8,094 nt of DNA, taken from assembly GCA_031268055.1 (NCBI GenBank), contig JAIRXY010000016.1, positions 1 to 8,094 of the forward strand, written 5' to 3'. Positions within the stretch are counted from its first letter, which is position 1; each line of letters opens with the position of its first letter. Shown here one piece after another: positions 5,574 through 8,094 of the stretch. Both the position numbers and the translations under genes were made by a program. The notes under the pieces are model-generated. The model made no database searches and was not told the origin of the DNA. It was given only the letters and a program-made list of their open reading frames with translations. This DNA comes from Prevotellaceae bacterium. Its GTDB lineage: Bacteria > Bacteroidota > Bacteroidia > Bacteroidales > UBA932.

Positions 5574-6830
5574 ATGAGCTACATGCGGCTTTGCTGCGGG
5601 GCAGCAGCGTGCCTATTTTTCTCCCTTTCGCTTTGCGCACAAAAGGTAAGCGTGGGTTTGTTCTTTGATGTACCCGTCAAGGCGGCAACGTTTACAGTGC
5701 AAAGCGGCAGCTATGCCATCATTGTGGATGATACGCTGCTGATTGCTGCGCTCGACAGGGGCGCTTCCATGCAACTGCTGCACAGCAATGGCGGATTAAG
5801 GGTGCGCATTGCGGGCGACAACATGGGGACATTCGCCTCTGTAAAGGCGGTAGGCATGGGCGACGAAGGGATTTTTTCGATCATCGGCGCCAACCCTCAG
5901 CTTTCCTCGCGCAGCTATGCTCAGCACGCCTTTATCCGCAGCGCCAACGACGGCAGCGGCTTGCTAATTGTCAACCAGCTCAACGAGGATTTTTACCTGA
6001 GCGGCGTGGTGGAGGCCGAAACGGGCTGCTCGGCTAAGCCCGAATTTTTCAAAACGCAAGCCATACTTTCGCGCACTTACCTCTACGCGCACTTCAACCG
6101 CCACGCCAAAGACGGGTTTAACCTCTGCGACGGCGTACACTGTCAGGCCTACAAAGGCTTGCTAACGCGCTGCCGGCGCATTCGCACCGCCGTAGACGAA
6201 ACCGAAGGAACTATTGTAATTGACTCGGAAAAGCGCCCCATAACACCGTCGTTTCACGCCAACTGCGGCGGGCAAACCAGCCACTCCGAAAATGTGTGGC
6301 GCGAAAAGCTCCCCTACCTGCGCTCGGTAAAGGACGACTATTGCAAGCAGCAGCAGGGCGCGCGGTGGCAAAAGCGCATCGCGCTGACCGAATGGCGCGG
6401 CTACATGAGCCAAAACGGTATTCGCGTAAAGAACTCCAAGCAGCTTGAGCTTGCGCAGCCGTCGCGCAAAAAATACTACGAAGTGGGCGGAAAAAAAGTA
6501 GAGCTGACCAAAATACGCCAACGCTTTGGGCTACGCTCCACCTTTTTTGACGTCAGGGTAGTTGGCGGCGATGTGGCGCTCACGGGCAGAGGCTATGGTC
6601 ACGGCGTTGGCATGTGTCAGGAAGGCGCTATACAAATGGCGGAGCAGGGGGCTAAGTGCGAAGATATTCTGCGGCATTACTATAAAAACACCAGCATCAT
6701 CAGCTTTAACCAAGCCCACAGCACGCCGGCCATGCGGCAGGACAGCATGCTTTACCTTTTTAACCCGTGGCGCAACGAAACACCCGATACTACTACGTTC
6801 ATTGACGACCAAGTGATGCAAAATAAGTAG
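5574..6830 (+). CDS. Secreted SpoIID/LytB-domain protein
   Basis: The 418-residue product starts with a signal peptide (hydrophobic stretch about 5-22, likely cut after CAQ at 21-23), so it should act in the periplasm or at the cell surface. A SpoIID/LytB domain spans about 130-380. Its landmarks are DFYLSGVVEAETG (139-151), with Glu149 in the place of the catalytic glutamate of B. subtilis SpoIID, FKTQAILSRTYLYA (159-172), LCDGVHCQAYKG (184-195), FHANCGGQTS (227-236), GRGYGHGVGMCQEGA (338-352) and DILRHYYKN (364-372). In sporulating Firmicutes SpoIID is a lytic transglycosylase acting on glycan strands stripped of stem peptides. Homologues in non-sporulating bacteria presumably remodel peptidoglycan, but the role here is unproven. 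The tail after about 380 is unlike the family. ATG at 5583 is an alternative start that keeps the signal peptide. The gene stands alone, and its last codons lie in a large palindrome. Confidence 0.9.
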   Translation: MSYMRLCCGAAACLFFSLSLCAQKVSVGLFFDVPVKAATFTVQSGSYAIIVDDTLLIAALDRGASMQLLHSNGGLRVRIAGDNMGTFASVKAVGMGDEGIFSIIGANPQLSSRSYAQHAFIRSANDGSGLLIVNQLNEDFYLSGVVEAETGCSAKPEFFKTQAILSRTYLYAHFNRHAKDGFNLCDGVHCQAYKGLLTRCRRIRTAVDETEGTIVIDSEKRPITPSFHANCGGQTSHSENVWREKLPYLRSVKDDYCKQQQGARWQKRIALTEWRGYMSQNGIRVKNSKQLELAQPSRKKYYEVGGKKVELTKIRQRFGLRSTFFDVRVVGGDVALTGRGYGHGVGMCQEGAIQMAEQGAKCEDILRHYYKNTSIISFNQAHSTPAMRQDSMLYLFNPWRNETPDTTTFIDDQVMQNK

Positions 6831-6911
6831 CATGTAGTGATTGATATTTCGCTAAATTCCTGTACCATAGCGACATGACAACCATTACATGCTACTTATT
6901 TTGCATTACTT
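6811..6911. repeat. 101-bp near-perfect palindrome between convergent genes
   Basis: The arms 6811-6843 and 6879-6911 are inverted copies matching at 30 of 33 positions, with an uninterrupted 21-base identical core (6816-6836 and 6886-6906). In a plus-strand transcript two of the three differences become G-U pairs. Inside lies a second stem, TCGCTA (6849-6854) with TAGCGA (6868-6873), around a 13-base loop. The left arm contains the last codons and stop of the SpoIID-domain gene; the right arm begins 18 bases after the DUF1080 stop. It may serve as a two-way transcription end or a 3'-stabilising hairpin, although neither side has a T-run. It could also be a small palindromic mobile element. 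Confidence 0.9.
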
Positions 6912-6928
6912 AGGTAGCTTACTTCCGG

Positions 6929-7672
6929 CTACTTCAGGGGCAGCAGCTCTACGGATTTGTAGAATATTTCGGCGCCTTCCAGCTGGAGCAGTATTTTCCC
7001 TTCGGCTACCGAAAGGTTGGTGGCTTCGTTGACTTTCTGGCCGTTTACGTAGTGCTCTGAGGTGTTGTCTATGCAAATAATTTCGATGGTGTTCCACGCC
7101 GGCGCAGGTTTTTCAAAATTGTCGGTGCGCACAATGCGGTAAGGCTGCCCTTCGGGGCTCAAGTTCGGTGATTCGAGCGTTGAGCCGCCTACCGTGTAGT
7201 AGTCGCCGCAATCATTCTCCTGCACCTGACACTCAATGGAGAGCGGCCAAAGGTCGTTGTCCGCCGTGTCGGAAAAATGGTAGAGGATGCCGCTGTCGCG
7301 CGGGGCATTTTCGCGCGGCGCATATTTTTTCTCGCCCCAGCGGAAAATTGCACGGAGGTAATAGTTTTTGTAGGAATCGCTTGTGCAAAGGTAGCCCATA
7401 GAGGCGCCGTCAAAGTGCAGCGTTCCGTTTTCTACCGCAAAAGCGCCTTCCACATCGTTGTTTTCACCATAAGCTTTGGTGTAGGTGTACCAGCCCGTTA
7501 AATCTTTCCCGTTAAACAGGGAAAGCCGTTGCGCCGTGCCGTCGGTTAGCTTCGTAAACGAGGATTTGTCCTTGTGCGCTTTCAGGATAGCAGGCACGTC
7601 CTGCGCGCTTTCACAGGACGCAAGCACGATACAGGAAAGTATCGCTGCCATAAAAATGCGTGTGTGCTTCAT
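6929..7672 (-). CDS. DUF1080 (3-keto-disaccharide hydrolase family) lipoprotein
   Basis: The 247-residue product has a lipoprotein signal peptide: positive start MKHTR, hydrophobic stretch, lipobox LASC with the acylated Cys at residue 20. It should therefore be anchored to a membrane of the cell envelope. The rest is one DUF1080 concanavalin-like beta-sandwich domain: LFNGKDLTGWY (52-62), AVENGTLHF (79-87), GYLCTSDSYKNYYLRAIFRW (93-112), RDSGILYHF (125-133), SIECQVQENDCGDYYTVGG (145-163), VNGQKVNEATN (209-219) and GKILLQLEGAEIFYKSVELL (225-244). Pfam now names this family 3-keto-disaccharide hydrolase, after members that cleave 3-keto-glycosides made by an oxidoreductase. The gene follows the epimerase-like gene by 37 bases on the same strand, so co-transcription is likely. 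The substrate is unknown. The start codon is preceded by an A/T-rich tract without a Shine-Dalgarno. Confidence 0.93.
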   Translation of the reverse strand: MKHTRIFMAAILSCIVLASCESAQDVPAILKAHKDKSSFTKLTDGTAQRLSLFNGKDLTGWYTYTKAYGENNDVEGAFAVENGTLHFDGASMGYLCTSDSYKNYYLRAIFRWGEKKYAPRENAPRDSGILYHFSDTADNDLWPLSIECQVQENDCGDYYTVGGSTLESPNLSPEGQPYRIVRTDNFEKPAPAWNTIEIICIDNTSEHYVNGQKVNEATNLSVAEGKILLQLEGAEIFYKSVELLPLK

Positions 7673-7709
7673 AAAGAATAAAAATTAATGTAAATGAGGT
7701 TCTCTGCTT

Positions 7710-8094
7710 TTACTTTACCAGCGGGCAATTCAACAAGTAGTCCAAGCTGATTTTCACGCTCTCGGCAGGCGCATAGCTGTACTGCTCCACCTCCACAATC
7801 AGGTATTTTGTGCCGGCCGTGGCGAGGTGGTTAAAGATAGCGTCGAAGCCAACCATGCCGCTTTGCCCCAACTCCTTATGGTCTTTGATGTGCAGCAGGG
7901 TAAAGCGTCCGGGGTACTTTTGAAAATACTCCACCGGGCTTTGCCGACCCATGACTGTCCAGTAAACGTCCATTTGGAAAAAAACATATTCGGGGTTAGT
8001 ATGCTCCAGCATGTAGTCGTACATCAGTACGCCTTCTACCGGAGTAAATTCATGCGCATGGTTGTGGTAGCCAAACAGCATCCCGCTTTCCTTG
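7710..8094 (-). CDS. Sugar phosphate isomerase/epimerase-like TIM-barrel protein (C-terminal part)
   Basis: The last 128 residues of a protein enter from the right edge of the window on the minus strand and end at TAA (7712-7710). The fold is the xylose-isomerase-like / AP-endonuclease-2 TIM barrel. The visible strand-end motifs carry the residues that usually bind the divalent metal in this superfamily: FGYHNHAHEF with its His residues, FFQMDVYW with Asp, TLLHIKDHKELG with His, and YLIVEVEQY with Glu. The barrel's N-terminal half and any signal peptide lie outside the window; members of this group in Bacteroidota are often secreted. The internal ATG at 8081 is not the start, because the frame continues open and in register upstream (KESG before MLFGYHNH). 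Pairing with a DUF1080 lipoprotein suggests work on sugars or keto-sugars; the reaction cannot be specified. Confidence 0.9.
   Translation of the reverse strand, partial: KESGMLFGYHNHAHEFTPVEGVLMYDYMLEHTNPEYVFFQMDVYWTVMGRQSPVEYFQKYPGRFTLLHIKDHKELGQSGMVGFDAIFNHLATAGTKYLIVEVEQYSYAPAESVKISLDYLLNCPLVK

Noticed and set aside
5574..5636. Lipoprotein signal for the SpoIID-domain protein (LSLC).
   Set aside because: The residue before Cys is Leu, which does not fit the lipobox. CAQ followed by mature sequence suits ordinary signal peptidase I cleavage better.

Overview
The window looks like a chromosomal segment of a Bacteroidota (Bacteroidetes) bacterium. The evidence is a promoter of the TTG-N20-TAnnTTTG type, A-rich ribosome-binding regions without Shine-Dalgarno sequences, a bifunctional HisB in a hisG-hisD-hisC-hisB order, a signal peptide ending in the typical CAQ, and a DUF1080 lipoprotein beside a TIM-barrel epimerase. 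The genus cannot be fixed from what is visible.

Layout. Positions 1-230 (minus) hold the 5' end of an iron-containing alcohol dehydrogenase of the YqhD/BdhA type. Positions 231-678 are noncoding upstream DNA plus the control region of the histidine operon: a promoter (468-498), an 18-residue leader peptide with four His codons in six (519-575), mutually exclusive RNA pairings, and an intrinsic terminator (613-645). This is a complete candidate histidine attenuator. It is followed by hisG (679-1539), hisD (1718-2992), hisC (3027-4076) and hisB (4121-5242), all on the plus strand. HisG makes phosphoribosyl-ATP, HisB carries the dehydratase and the histidinol-phosphatase steps, HisC transaminates, and HisD makes histidine. 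The middle steps (HisI/E, HisA, HisH, HisF) are not in the window.

The 331-bp gap after hisB is packed with short repeats. It holds five ATTTTGA heptamers, eight 9-bp ACAGGATTC-type units, a roughly 52-bp element that also occurs between hisG and hisD, and four TCAAAAT heptamers in the opposite orientation. Each heptamer array sits inside a short inverted repeat. Then comes a secreted SpoIID/LytB-domain protein (5574-6830, plus).

The plus-strand SpoIID gene and the minus-strand genes to its right converge on a 101-bp near-perfect palindrome (6811-6911). The minus-strand pair is a sugar-phosphate isomerase/epimerase-like TIM-barrel protein (7710-8094, cut by the window end) followed after 37 bp by a DUF1080 (3-keto-disaccharide hydrolase family) lipoprotein (6929-7672). 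They are probably co-transcribed and act in sugar metabolism.

No tRNA, rRNA, CRISPR array, transposase or phage gene is visible. The most notable signals are the his attenuator, the palindrome between convergent genes, and the repeat structure around hisB and the SpoIID gene.
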